A DNA stretch of 64,000 bases from Drosophila miranda. Its lineage: Eukaryota; Arthropoda; Insecta; Diptera; Drosophilidae. This document shows positions 20,901-31,635 of this stretch, in pieces (positions within the stretch are counted from its first letter, which is position 1; the number at the start of each line of letters is the position of its first letter). The notes under the pieces are model-generated. The model saw only the letters and a list, made by a program, of their open reading frames with translations, did no database searches and was not told where the DNA came from. The DNA lies in assembly GCF_003369915.1 (NCBI RefSeq), contig NW_022881614.1, forward strand, positions 18,888,336 through 18,952,335. The letters run 5' to 3'. A program made the position numbers and the translations under genes.

Positions 20901-22940
20901 CCAAAGCGTACGAGGCATAGATGAAGAACCAGAGCATGCCGAAGCCGATGCCGGAGAACATGTTGCGTTTGATGTTCAACAGCTTGGCGGCCACAACGCG
21001 TTCCTTGTAGGCGGACACCTCCTTCTCCTCTCCCTCGAACGCCTTTACCGTGCGAATCCCGGACAGGGCGCCCTCGGCCACGACTGCTGCTCCAGCGTAC
21101 TGGGTAACCTCTTGGTTGGCCAGCCGCCAAGCCGCGACGAAAGTCAGCGGCAGGCTCGTAAGGCACACCAGAGACAGCTGCCAGCCTTTGACGAAGGCCA
21201 GCACCAGGGATCCCACAAAGGACACAAAGTAGTGGACGAACATGACGACTTTTTCGGCGAGACCATCCTCCATTTTGGACAGATCCCTGGGGGAGAGGGA
21301 GAGATGGGAGGGAGAACAGTGAGCGATTGATGCGGGGATGGATGGATGGATGTTTGGGGAGCAACTTACTCGTTCATGCGGCTGGCCACTTCGCCGCTCT
21401 GGTTGAAGTCATACCAGCTCATGTCCTGGTGCAGGATGGAGCGGATGGTCAGAATCTGCGAGTGGGCGGCGTAATTGAAGCAGGTGATCGAGAGATAGGA
21501 GCACACCAGCATCACAATTCCAATGTATGTGTTCTGCAGCGAGAACTCGCGCACCTTGTCGAGGAGCAAATCTCCCACGTCGTCACCGTCACGTTGGTAC
21601 GTCCTACCCTCAGCTGCCCCGCTCAAATCGATAAAGTTCTATAGGATGTAGGATTATATAGAATGCGTATGAGAGATAGAACCACACAAAAACTACTGCC
21701 ACTTACGTTGGCCAGGTTGCCGAAGAATAAGCTGTTGGCGGGAGTCGTGAGACCAGTGGCTACGGCGGACAGAAGTCCGATGACATAGAGCATGCGGTCC
21801 TTGGTGGTGGCATAGCGGAACATCTGGAAGTAGTCAACCTGTTTGACCTCCTCTATGTAGGAGCCATCGTCCTGCTCCTCCTCTTCCGCCTCGTCATGCT
21901 TAGAATTATTTTTTTTCGTCTTTTTGGGAGCACTGCAATAAAGGGGACGCCAATCATCGGTCATTAACACAGTCGTTTCTATTGACGCCATAACCGCTTG
22001 AACATGAAACTATCAGTGGCGTGGCCCTATCGCCTGGCGATTGCAAATTCCTTATCTTCGAATGACACCAGTATCAGCTCATATCAGCCGCCTACTACAC
22101 GTCCGCATGCCCTTATCAAAATGACGACATACGCGCGTCCATATGTAGAACGTAATATAATATAATATTATCATGTTGTGCTGCAGACGTGCTTTATTGT
22201 GCTTCTTGTTATTTTCTAAATTTATTGTTTTAGACATCGATGAACGATACGATACGATACCCTAATCAACGATGAACGTAAAATACATTAATTTGCAGCC
22301 ACCCAAAGTTTTCGGTATTTCGTATTTAGAAAAACTATTCTAAAATTTCAAGCAGATCTATTAATGCCTGGAATCTATCGAAAACTTTGTATTGGATATT
22401 GGAAGAACAGAGAAGTGACACACTTGAGGCTTGAGAGGGTATCAACAAGGTCGTCACTCGATTTTTTTTATTAGGGTATAATTAGCAATGTCATCGTTGA
22501 AGTGCCAGTTTGGTAAAGGTTAAATACTTCTTTTAAATTTCTTGCACACAACAATGGCAAGGCAGGGGTATACATCTTTCATATAAAAAAATTATAGAAG
22601 TGCTTCCTTTCATTATACTGGGAGAAACTCATCTCTTTCGAAGAAACTAAATGATCGCTCAGGTTCGGTTCTGAATGAGTAGATACTCTTCAGTCTATTT
22701 AACCACTGTTCTGTTTGTTGCACACTTAATTTTTAATTTCTTGCAGAATTGCATCAATGATTCACTTTTGCACTTTGGATGTCCTTTGATCGTTTCCGTG
22801 GCTCTTATTCCAACTTACAAGCTCTTTGAATCTTTGTCCTGGTCTTCGAATGCTGCTGATCCCAGGACGATGTTCGTTTTGTACTGCAAACGCGATTTGT
22901 CATCGTCATCCTTGACGATGACGCCGTTCGAGGCGGTCAT
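17914..22940 (-). pseudogene. Mdr50: Mdr50 ABC-B (P-glycoprotein) transporter, multiply broken
   Basis: A full ABC transporter (two six-helix membrane domains, two ATPase domains) read right to left. Exon 1 is inferred at 22940-22819, then 21932-21707, 21639-21370, a long exon from about 21288, and further exons to about 17914. NBD1 is complete: [17 protein letters not shown] and LLLDEA. Then come breaks. (1) The linker at about 19990 has an out-of-frame deletion after GTHQ. (2) The start of membrane domain 2, near 19441, is about five bases short. (3) The NBD2 Walker A is gone at 18615-18622, where about 11 bases are missing. (4) The NBD2 Walker B is gone near 18169, where about 28 bases are missing. 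(5) The C-terminus after ENGVVCETGSHK (about 17956) is unlike the family. Family members export lipophilic compounds. No ATP-hydrolysing second half can be made, so the gene is dead. Confidence 0.93.
22819..22940 (-). CDS. Mdr50: inferred first coding exon of Mdr50
   Basis: The minus strand has an ATG at 22940, an open 122-nt stretch rich in Asp and Lys (VKDDDDKSR, FEDQDKDSKS) and a GTAAGT donor at 22818. It ends in phase 2, and the next acceptor (TTGCAG before 21932) supplies the missing base so that the frame enters APKKTKK and then the recognised Mdr50 sequence. The intron would be 886 bp. The exon is inferred from phase and splice signals; I do not know the true N-terminus of this protein. 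Confidence 0.55.
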
Positions 22941-24171
22941 CCTTTTTCTGTATCGAAGTAAAAGTCACACTATATCGATCTATATATCAATCCGTTTAAG
23001 GTATCAGAGACCTCCTGGTGATCCTAGTGGTACCGCTGAGCGAAAGAGACTATTAAAATTTGTGCCCAGGTGCGGTCATTTATATGTATATTCATAATGC
23101 TCCGAGCAGTCAAGAGCCATAAGCGGTCCTTATCACGTCTGATAGTGCTTATCGACCATGTTAATTGAACGAATCGAAGTGCCCAATTCTTAAGACTAAC
23201 GGTGATTCTGGTCTGCTGGTGAAATACCTGGCCAGCAATGCCATGGAATGAATGAAATACCTTAGAACGTGAAGACGCGAAATCTGAGTGATCGATCCCA
23301 TTGGAATGCCATTTGCTCCACCTGGTGATGGGGTATTCTTAATGGCATCAGTTGGCAACTGTCTACTTTTTTATATTTCATGATCAATTGGCTTCGAAAT
23401 TTGATGGGATTTCAGGTAAATGCACTAAATCTATTGATTGCATATACAAAACTACAATCGATCATGGCATTAAAGCATATAGTGTGAGTATATCTTCATC
23501 TGGTATATGTACATATATTTTCTCAGTTTTCATTGTGAGTCCTGAATCCTGACTTGTCCAGCAGTAAGCCCATTTAAATTTATTTAAAAAAGGTCTATAA
23601 AATGTTTTGTATATGGACAAAGATACTTTCGGCATTAGGAAAAGCTAATTCATCGTTATCCCACTCTAAGTACTAATGAGTAATTTGGGGAAACAGTTCG
23701 TGCATGATCCACCCTCAGCTATGAATTAGTAATAAATGGAAAAAATTCGTATGGTTATCGAATGATGAGAGGTGGACAGAGTGCGGGGCTGCCGGAGACA
23801 GCAGTTCAAGTAGTATAGAGTACGAACACACCAAAACTGAATGTCTTGCCCTTATCGGGCCTTCCTCACGCGCCCGAATATATTGTACAAATCGAATTAT
23901 GACGTGGGCGCGTGAAAAAGACGAACGATAGCATTACTCTGCAGATTGAATGGTACTGTTCGGTGATTCGGCGAATCCGATTGTGGAAATCAGTCGGTGG
24001 TAGACAATTAAGCAAATCCAGTAATGATAATTTATTTCTGATTTCGAAATAGGCATGCACTTGAGACCCCCTGCGAGAGGCTAGCTGGCACTTCTGAATA
24101 ATTGCTGATTATCTCTGGACGTCATGGGTACTCTGATTCAATTGCTGGCAATGGATTGGGGGGAGGCCAGC
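22941..24171. other. intergenic, Mdr50 upstream / SMYD downstream
   Basis: About 1.2 kb with no gene I can support. A short open frame at 23358-23161 on the minus strand has no recognisable motif. The Mdr50 promoter should lie here. Confidence 0.4.
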
Positions 24172-25686
24172 TAGGAGATCCTCATGACCATGCGCAAGGC
24201 ATCGCGATTGATCTTGGCCTGTTTGAGAATGTGAACCTCCACAAAGATGTCCGACTCGTACTGCAGGTAGTTCACGCATTTGTCCACGTACAGGAGTGAC
24301 TCCTCCAGCCGGTCCTTGGTTGACAGACTCGTCTCCAGGGACACACGACGTGTTTGATCGGCAAGGGCCGAGTGCAGCTCGAAACAAAGCGTGCCGAGCG
24401 TGCGTACCTCACCTGTGGATACACATAATAGGATAGAATCACTTGAGATAACGCCCCCCGCATACGCTGCAAAATATCAGTTACGGCCCTTACATGGCGC
24501 AATGGTCTCGTATAGTTGGACGAGATCCCAGGCGAACTGCAGCTTCAGTGCCAACTTGTCGTCGGTCGTTACCATCAGCTCCTGCTGATCCTTGGCCAGG
24601 AGCTGGACCAGCAGAATCTTCACCTCACTCATGTGGTAGTGCCGCGGCGGCAGCCACTTATCGTAGTGCTTCAGGTATCTGCAGAAGGGAGAGCAGACGA
24701 GAAGAGTGCCGAGTTGAGACAACTTTACCACTCACTTTAACCCGTTTTCGGCCGTTTTCTCCATACTCTGCAGGTCCTTGCCCGCCCGCTCCAGGATCTG
24801 GTCTATATAATGCTTCTGTACCTGTTTCTGGCACTCGTGGCACCTGGAAAGGAGCACAAGGTTATTGGAGTATTAAAAGGGGGCACGGTACAGCGATACG
24901 CCGTGACACTCCCTTCCAACTTCCATTCCAATCGTCGGTTTTGCTTGGCAGCATCAGACCATCGCACCGTCGGTCCTCACACTTTATGGCGCTGTAGTTG
25001 GTGCCCAGCTCTGTGACATCCGTACAGCGATCGCAGGCGCACTTGAAGAGCTTCGTCTGGACGAGGTGCCGCTGTCGATCAGCGGTACCCCACATTGCGT
25101 CTGAGTAGCAGATGCTCAAGTGAGAGTTTTTCTTGATCTCGCGCGGGGCCCACAGGATGCAGTGTCCGTTCTTGTTGAATCTCTTGGCCAGATTCGGCAT
25201 GCAAAAGTGCTCCGTGAAGGAGGCCGTATAGAAGACGGCCACGTGCGGGGGATCGGAGGTGGGGACTTCGTGGCCATTGATCTGGAGGGCACCCACTGCT
25301 CTCATGACTTCCTCCTCGCTGAACTTCTCTGTCTTGAAGAACCTGGCCGAAAACCGATGATTAGATTAGAATCGCATCAAGAGTCTTCCCAAATGTTGAT
25401 ACTCACTTGGGTATGAACTGGCCAATGCTGGCCAGGTCCGCCTTCCACTGGTTGGACCCACGCCTGGTCGACTCCAGGGACTCCAGCTATTGGAACTTGC
25501 TCGCCTTCTCCGGGCTTGTCTCACCGATGAGCGGACAGCGCATGGTGCTCACGCAGGTGTACAGCGGATGGGAGCCGTTGAACTCGTGAACGTTGACCTT
25601 CTGACCCCGCTCCTGGGTAAGCTGACACTCGGGTCCACACAGGGGCCATCCGCATAGGTCACAGTCAATGTGATCCTCGGACTCTA
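24172..25686 (-). pseudogene. SMYD-type SET/MYND protein gene, truncated and broken
   Basis: Exons read right to left: about 25686-25414, 25342-24915, 24843-24736, 24678-24494 and 24412-24172 (TAG). The first holds only the second half of a MYND zinc finger (CDLCGWPLCGPEC). Later exons give the SET core (NGHCILWAPREI, then the post-SET cysteines CACDRC) and the helical C-terminal domain. Lesions: an in-frame TAG follows ASKFQ near 25487; the donor after SWK reads GG where GT is needed (24913-24912, apparently GTGAGT turned to GGGAGT); and the N-terminal MYND/SET exon is absent, with repeat sequence starting 40 bp upstream. The family are lysine methyltransferases or related MYND proteins. In D. 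melanogaster the neighbour of Mdr50 here is, I think, CG8503. Confidence 0.8.
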
Positions 25687-25726
25687 TAAATATTCTACTG
25701 TGGAGTGTACCAATGCTGTGCTAAAG

Positions 25727-26165
25727 GCAAACAAAACTCATGTGTGGATGAAGCACCGACCCTAAAAGTAGCCTTCAAAAGATAGAATACAACTGTGGCG
25801 GCGCTACGGCCGGGGTATGCTCGCCGCGTTGGGGTTCTCTGGATGTGATAGCTGAAAGACAGTCTCGTGGTTCAAGAAGGCGAGGATTAAGCGATAAAAA
25901 AATAGAGTTGATTTATTGTTCTTAATGGTACAGAACTTAGTAGGGGCTCATATCTTCCATCGGGGTGGCCGCGCAAGTGGCTGGTTCGAGTGATCGTCCG
26001 GCCGATTTTGGTCTAGGTCGTGACGGTTTAAGTACGCTCCGAGAAGATTTGTTGCGGAGGTTTATGTGCGCTCCGAGAAGTTGGGAAGCTTGAGTACGGC
26101 CCGAAAGAATTGGTCGACGGAGGATAAAATCCACTCCGAGAGGGATCGAAGGTCGACGATGAAGT
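25727..26165. repeat. diverged direct repeat, copy A
   Basis: About 440 bp related to 26877-27312. Shared landmarks in order are GCAAACAAAACTCATGTG, ATAGAATACAACT, ATGCTCGCCGCGTTGGGG, GTCTCGTGGTTCAAGAAGGC and TTTTGGTCTAGGTCG. A minisatellite of the type GCTCCGAGAAGATTTGTTGC follows, then GGAGGTTTA. Likely transposon-derived, family unknown. Confidence 0.7.
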
Positions 26166-26460
26166 ACACAAATTAACCGTATTTTGGAAGAGGCCCTCAG
26201 AGCAAAGGGCCCACCACCTGCAGCAGCGGCTGCAGTACTTGAATCAAGTACAATACTTGCAGGGACCACCGCCACCGTCGCAGTACTTCCACCAGCCCTC
26301 CTGCAACAGTATCAGCCAGTGCAGCAGCCGCAGTATCAGCAGTACCAGCTGCCCCATGAGCAGCTGCTGCCTAAGGACTAGAAGGCCCGAGGCGTCGTCG
26401 GTAGCGAAAACGAATACGGCAATGTTGAGATGTACAGTAAAGTTTTCTGTTATTAATTAT
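26166..26460 (+). pseudogene. decayed Gln/Tyr/Pro-rich reading frame between the repeats
   Basis: Two overlapping frames read as one repetitive protein split by a frameshift: a QYLNQVQYLQGPPPPSQYF stretch (about 26230-26295) in one frame and QQYQPVQQPQYQQYQLP ending in LLPKD and a stop (26379-26381) in another. An AATAAA word lies at about 26490. I cannot say whether it is a retrocopy of a host low-complexity gene or the tail of a transposon gag. Confidence 0.4.
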
Positions 26461-26876
26461 TAGTATGGGTATAAGAAATATAGAAAGAAAATAAATACTC
26501 CAAAGGAGTATATTTGCTTACAATGATCCTATTGTTGTAGCACAAAAGAGACTATGGCGTAATAAGTCCCATGCACCGTTTTCAACTCAAAGTCCTATCC
26601 TTCCCATGAGTGGTCTTAGCGAAGTTTAATTTGTGGAAGACGTTCTTCACGAGCTCTGAAGATTATTTATTGACTGGAGCAATCTTTGACCAAATTATTT
26701 ATTGACTGGGACAAATCGATCATGCTGTTCGTCACATTTTCCAGATTTGGAAAATGAAAGATCGTTGATGAGGAACAGTGGTTGCTTCCGAAACAGATTT
26801 GATATTTAATTAATTTAATTTAAGTTTCAACAGCTGGACTAGGCCCGCACCTTGCGCAAACATTTGGACATTTACA
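26461..26876. other. AT-rich spacer between repeat copies
   Basis: No gene is seen. A short internal duplication occurs near 26660-26715 (TTATTTATTGACTGG twice). Confidence 0.4.
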
Positions 26877-27312
26877 GCAAACAAAACTCATGTGCAGATG
26901 TGGCACCCACAATTAGTATTCTTCAAAATATAGAATACAACTATGACGACTCTACGGCCGTATGCTCGCCGCGTTGGGGATTCCCAGAAATTTGTTAGAC
27001 CTCTGGATATGGTAGCTGAAAGTGTCTCGTGGTTCAAGAAGGCGTGGATTAAGCGATACAAAAATAGAGTTTAGTAGGGGCTCGTATCTTCCTTCTGGGT
27101 GGCCGGTTTTGGTCTAGGTCGCGAAGGCTTAAGTACGATTTGTTGCGGAGGTTTAATATCGCTACGAAATGATTTGTTGCGGAGGTTTATGAGCGCTCCG
27201 AGAAGATTTGTTGCGGAGGTTTAGGGCGCTCCGAGAAGTCGGGATGCGGAGGTTTAAGTAAGGTCCAAAAGAAATGAGCGACGTAGGATGGAGGAGGCTG
27301 ATGATGATCGCT
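26877..27312. repeat. diverged direct repeat, copy B
   Basis: Partner of 25727-26165, offset about 1150 bp, with the same landmark order and the same minisatellite (GATTTGTTGCGGAGGTTTA units at about 27140-27225). The divergence shows that it is old. Confidence 0.7.
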
Positions 27313-27883
27313 CTGGCGGAGGTTCTTTTTGTTCCCGAAAAGCAGCTGTTCCGGTGCCTTGGCTATGCTATGGATGTGCTATGGGCACACTGTGGATATG
27401 GTTGTATATACACATACACTGTGTATGTGGTTGGATTTATGCTTCTTCTGGCTTTCTATTTGTTTTTTTTTTTTGTTTATTATAATAGTAACGGGAGGTT
27501 TCAAGAATTTTGTCTCTTATTTACCAATAATCCTGGTTGATGGATGCATGCATATTCTGATTTATTTTCCAATTCAATTAAATCATCCTACTGTATGTGC
27601 AATCGTTTGAGTGCTCATCTCGGCAAGGAGCGGGCCTTGCCTCTCCATCTCTGTCCCTGGGTCAATTATAGCTAATAAAACTAGAAAGGTGTATGCGTAT
27701 GCGAATGCAACGGCGATAGCACTTCGATTATCATCAATTCATAAATACAATTTTTACACAATTTATATAGCCTCCACCCAGCTATACACTGAGGTATATA
27801 AACTAATGGCGCTTCTGTCTGCGCCTAAACCTTGATTGTGGCCTGTTTTTCGGCTGGCATGTTGGATCCGCCCGCGCTATCGA
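27313..27883. other. 3' flank of Usp20-33
   Basis: AT-rich sequence between repeat copy B and the Usp20-33 stop codon, with no supported gene. It probably holds that gene's 3' UTR. Confidence 0.4.
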
Positions 27884-30706
27884 TCAAATCTCACTCTCAT
27901 CCGTTGGCTCAGAGGGCTCGCGCACCGTCACAAACTTCTGCAGGGTGACGTTCTCCTTGTTATTGTTTGTCTTGCTGCCGCCGACACTGTTCCGCCGCTT
28001 GCCCTTTTCGCGCGACTTCTCCGGCAAGCCGTTGACCTGAAAATTGTCACTTTGGAATGGTATCGATATTGGTATGCTGTATTCGCTTTGAAATGCAGTG
28101 GTTTTTTCCTTCTCCTCGTTATCCTTTCCCCTTTCCTTATTCTTATCCCGATCTGCTGGTGCTGCTGCTGGTGGTTCCGCATTGGTTTTGACATTGTAGT
28201 TCCCTGTAATAGCAGAACGAACATTAATAATTAACTACTCTTTGTGCCTGAGTTGTAACGTTTCTAACCTTTGGCTCCAAACATATCCGCGTGCTTGAAG
28301 CTACTCCGATTTCGCTTCCCTCGCTTGCGCATGTTGAGCCGCAAGGTAGTCACGCTGGTTCTGCTGCGCTTTGATTTTGAGGTGTTGTGCTGCTCATGGA
28401 TGGGGGTCGTGGTCGTCTCGACGGTCGGCTGTGGCTGCGGCTTTGGCGAGGGGCCGGGACTCACACTTGGACTCGGGGTGGTGCGGCGTCCTCGGCTGCT
28501 TTCGGTGTCGGAATGATTACCCAGGTAACTATTGGCCGTTATATCTTCCTCTTCAGCCTCTGGCGACTCTACGTCATAGCACTCATCGTCCTGGTCTATG
28601 ATTTCGATCTCTTCTTCGTCGTCGTCAGAGAGAGCCTGTCGCAGCAAGATCTCCGGTCCGCCGCCATAGATGCCGTGCAAGAGCCGCCATGAGCGCGCAT
28701 TAAGCTGAGCATAATCCGATCCCATCCTCACACTGCGGATGGTACAATTGCTATCCGTGGAAGAGGCTATTCCATCATTCTTGATGGGGCCCGGCTCTTT
28801 GGAGGTCTTACCGCGGGAGAAGTTCTGCCAAGACCGCAGCCAGGGCATGTCGATGGCAAAAATGGAAGATGAGTCGAACTCGCTCTGAAGCCCGTTCAAT
28901 TTGGTAAACTCGCTTAGCTGCTGTCGCCTGGAGATCGCCTCAGCCGCGCGCTTGCAAATCTCGCACTCAAAGAGAATGTTCACTGGCGGTCCACCGCCGA
29001 AAGTTTTGCACAGAAAGTCCCACAGGGGCTGGGAAATCGGCACTGCAATCTGGCTGATCATAGGCATTTTGGAATGTAGAACGCCGCCATGGGGACACAG
29101 CATTTCCTGGTTATTGATGGGACCCGGCTCGGAGAAGGTGGCCAGGCGGGAGAGCCACTCGCGCGTCACATAAAACTGAATGTCAGAATCGCAGAAGGGG
29201 TGTAAGTTGGACAGATGTTTGTCTTCTTCGCGGACGAGCAATTGGAATACACTTATTTCACTAATGCAAACTGGCACCTGTACATGCTGTTGCCTTTGAG
29301 CTCGTCCGCACTGAAAAAACTGGCCATGCAATCGTAGACTGTTACCGAGGGTCCATAAAGCCACGATCTAAACACGCCCTACATCCACGCCAACCAGCCG
29401 TCATTGGTTCTGCTTGATGTTTCGGCGGCGCTCAGACTCTGGACACTTAGGCTATGCGTTTGGTGCAGCACATTGAGAAAGTCTCTTGTGGGAATAGGCA
29501 GTGAAAGATCCTGGAATGTTTCCTGCCGTGAGGACACCCGATCGCAGGTGAGGCATTGAACGGCGGAGAGCAGTTTGCCGTCAAACACGTCACTGATGAT
29601 AGAACGAGCCGACTCTATTGGTGGTTTTTGATCTGACGACGTTTCACGTTGTTTCTGTTTACGCTGCTGCTGCTGCTGCGGCTTTGGAGGAGCCTCTGGA
29701 ATCGCAGTGCTTGAACCGATGACAGTTCGGCTGGGCGTAACAAAGAATTCGGTGTTTATCAGGACTTCCCCCGCGATTTCGGACATGCTGCTCTCACACG
29801 TTTCATATTCGCTTTCGGCGGCACTTCATCCTCGTTTTCGTCGTCAGTTTCGTTGGGCTGTTTATTCTGACGCTGTTGCGATTGCTGCGATTGCCGCGGC
29901 TGTGGAGAAACCTGCTCCGTGAGTTCCTCATGCAGCTGATCCATGAAGCAACGAAGGAACTCCTGCGTGTCATGCTGATGGTAGCCCCGAAATATCGGAT
30001 GCACCGATCGTATGCCATACAAAATGCCACGGGGGGCGATGTATTCTGTAAACAACACATTTTGAATAGCACTTTGTTCCATCTATCAGAATCAATGACG
30101 AATCTACCTTTGGGGTCTTCTATCTCCGACCAGATTTCCTGCATCAGGCGAATGTAGCTCTTGGCCAGACCCGCTGGCTTACAGATTCGGGCATTCGCTC
30201 TCTGATCCGCAATGTACTCCACCAGATCGCTGCAGTTGATGAAGTAGTGAGTCATGGGCGGCAGATTACTCAGCGCTTGGAGTGCCGAGTTCATGTAGCA
30301 TGTGTTGGCAATGTTTAGCAGTCCGACGAGGCCTGTCCCGGAACCGACAACATCCTCTTCCATGCTCTCGTCTTTCTGGGCAAGCGAGTTCAACGATCCA
30401 CTGAAGAGCGCTTCGTGGGAACTCATGATTCTTTCGTTTAAATACGGGTCATGGTCGACATCTGCCATAGCGTGTCCGTTTGCGTGCTGCAAGAGGAAAG
30501 GACGAACAATTTCACACGATTGTCAATGTCACAAAATCGAAAGTCATGTAATAGAGTTCACTTCTGATTGGTCAAGACAATGCGAACGAAATACAGTCCA
30601 GCTCGTGGTCTCACACACTCACCTTTTGTGGCAGGTCCGACTCCAGAGTACGATTATTGATTTCTACATGTGTACTTTGCGATTGTGTGTTAAGCCCAAA
30701 ACTCAT
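27884..30706 (-). pseudogene. Usp20-33: ubiquitin-specific protease USP20/33 homologue, catalytic His box deleted
   Basis: Exons are 30706-30623 (MSFGLNTQ start), 30486-30108, 30045-28269 and 28203-27884. The Cys box (GLLNIANTCYMNSAL) and [10 protein letters not shown] are present, and two DUSP domains follow (FYVTREWL ... EPGPINN; ARSWRLLHGIYGGGPEI). The C-terminus ends in EPTDESEI. Lesions: a frame change near 29817; an in-frame TAG at 29381-29379 after GWLAWM; and a deletion around 29284, where sequence jumps from the zinc-ribbon entry ([11 protein letters not shown]) to the region before the first DUSP (ISVFQLL), removing the second zinc-ribbon half and the GHY...YEFDD histidine box. The family removes ubiquitin from substrates such as endocytic and hypoxia regulators. 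No active enzyme could be made. The divergent neighbour is the SNRK-type kinase. Confidence 0.9.
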
Positions 30707-30819
30707 TCTACTTATTCGCTGTTTGTATATTTTTCTATTATATATTTGTAAATTTTATATTTTGACTGAGGAATTTGGATTTGAGTAGGGGACTAGAGGT
30801 GTCAAACCAACGAGGGCAC

Positions 30820-30827
30820 TATCGATA
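30820..30827. promoter_or_regulatory. DRE cluster in the Usp20-33/CG8485 divergent promoter
   Basis: TATCGATA at 30820-30827 is followed at once by TATCGATG (30829-30836), with further ATCGAT words near 30858, 30911 and 31053. Such CGATA pairs fit DREF or BEAF-32. The region between the two genes (30707-31635) otherwise holds no gene. Confidence 0.6.
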
Positions 30828-31635
30828 GTATCGATGTTATGGTGCTAGCCGCTACAATCGATGGTTTGACAGCTCTATAGGGGACGGCCGGGCAGCTACC
30901 GATGTGGCCAATCGATGTGTAGCAATCGCAGGTGATACCAAAGTTACTGGACTCTGTGTCACACAATTGAATAGTCCCACGACAGTTCAATCAATAAAAA
31001 GGAATTAAATTTTGTTGTTTATGGTCGTATTCGACTACACTTCAAGACCACTATCGATTGGTGCTACTATCGGCTGCTTAAACTTCAATGCATCCCTGTC
31101 ACATTGTGACCTCAAAACTGTACGTAGCAAAACATCGACACCAATGCAACCACGAAATGTGTATACAAAGATTCTAAGATTCATTTTCATGTGTGACCGT
31201 TTCGCCGTTTTAATAACAACGTAAGGGCAAGCTTCGACCACAGAAATTGCAAAATGCGGCTGCTGGAGGCTCTGGCACTGCTCTGGTCTAACACGGTAAC
31301 AGACCTGCCTTTCAACATCCATCCCCTTGTGTAACAGCCCTGCCTCTTAGCTGCTGCTCCTGGCTGGTGCAAAAGTCAAAATAAAAAGGATCAATGTGAA
31401 TAAGAAATCAGTGAAGCATGAATTCGTGTTCAGCTACGCGTCTGCAAAACATTCGATTTGTGGTCGATGCTTATTAGAAAATATTCCAGTTGAACCCGCT
31501 TTTCCAACGAAAACTGAGGCCCGAAATGCTTTCCCATTTAATTATAGTTTTAGCTAATCGCGGACAGTTTTGCTCGCCGGATAGGCAGCTCGGCTTGAGG
31601 GTCAATAGAAAAAGTTGAAAAACACTCAACTCAAC

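Noticed and set aside
20563-21330. 255-residue open frame antisense to Mdr50 exon
   Set aside because: A shadow of the recognised ABC-transporter frame, without its own motifs.
22675-23097. 140-residue open frame on the plus strand upstream of Mdr50
   Set aside because: It overlaps the better-supported minus-strand exon (22819-22940) and has no domain or splice support.
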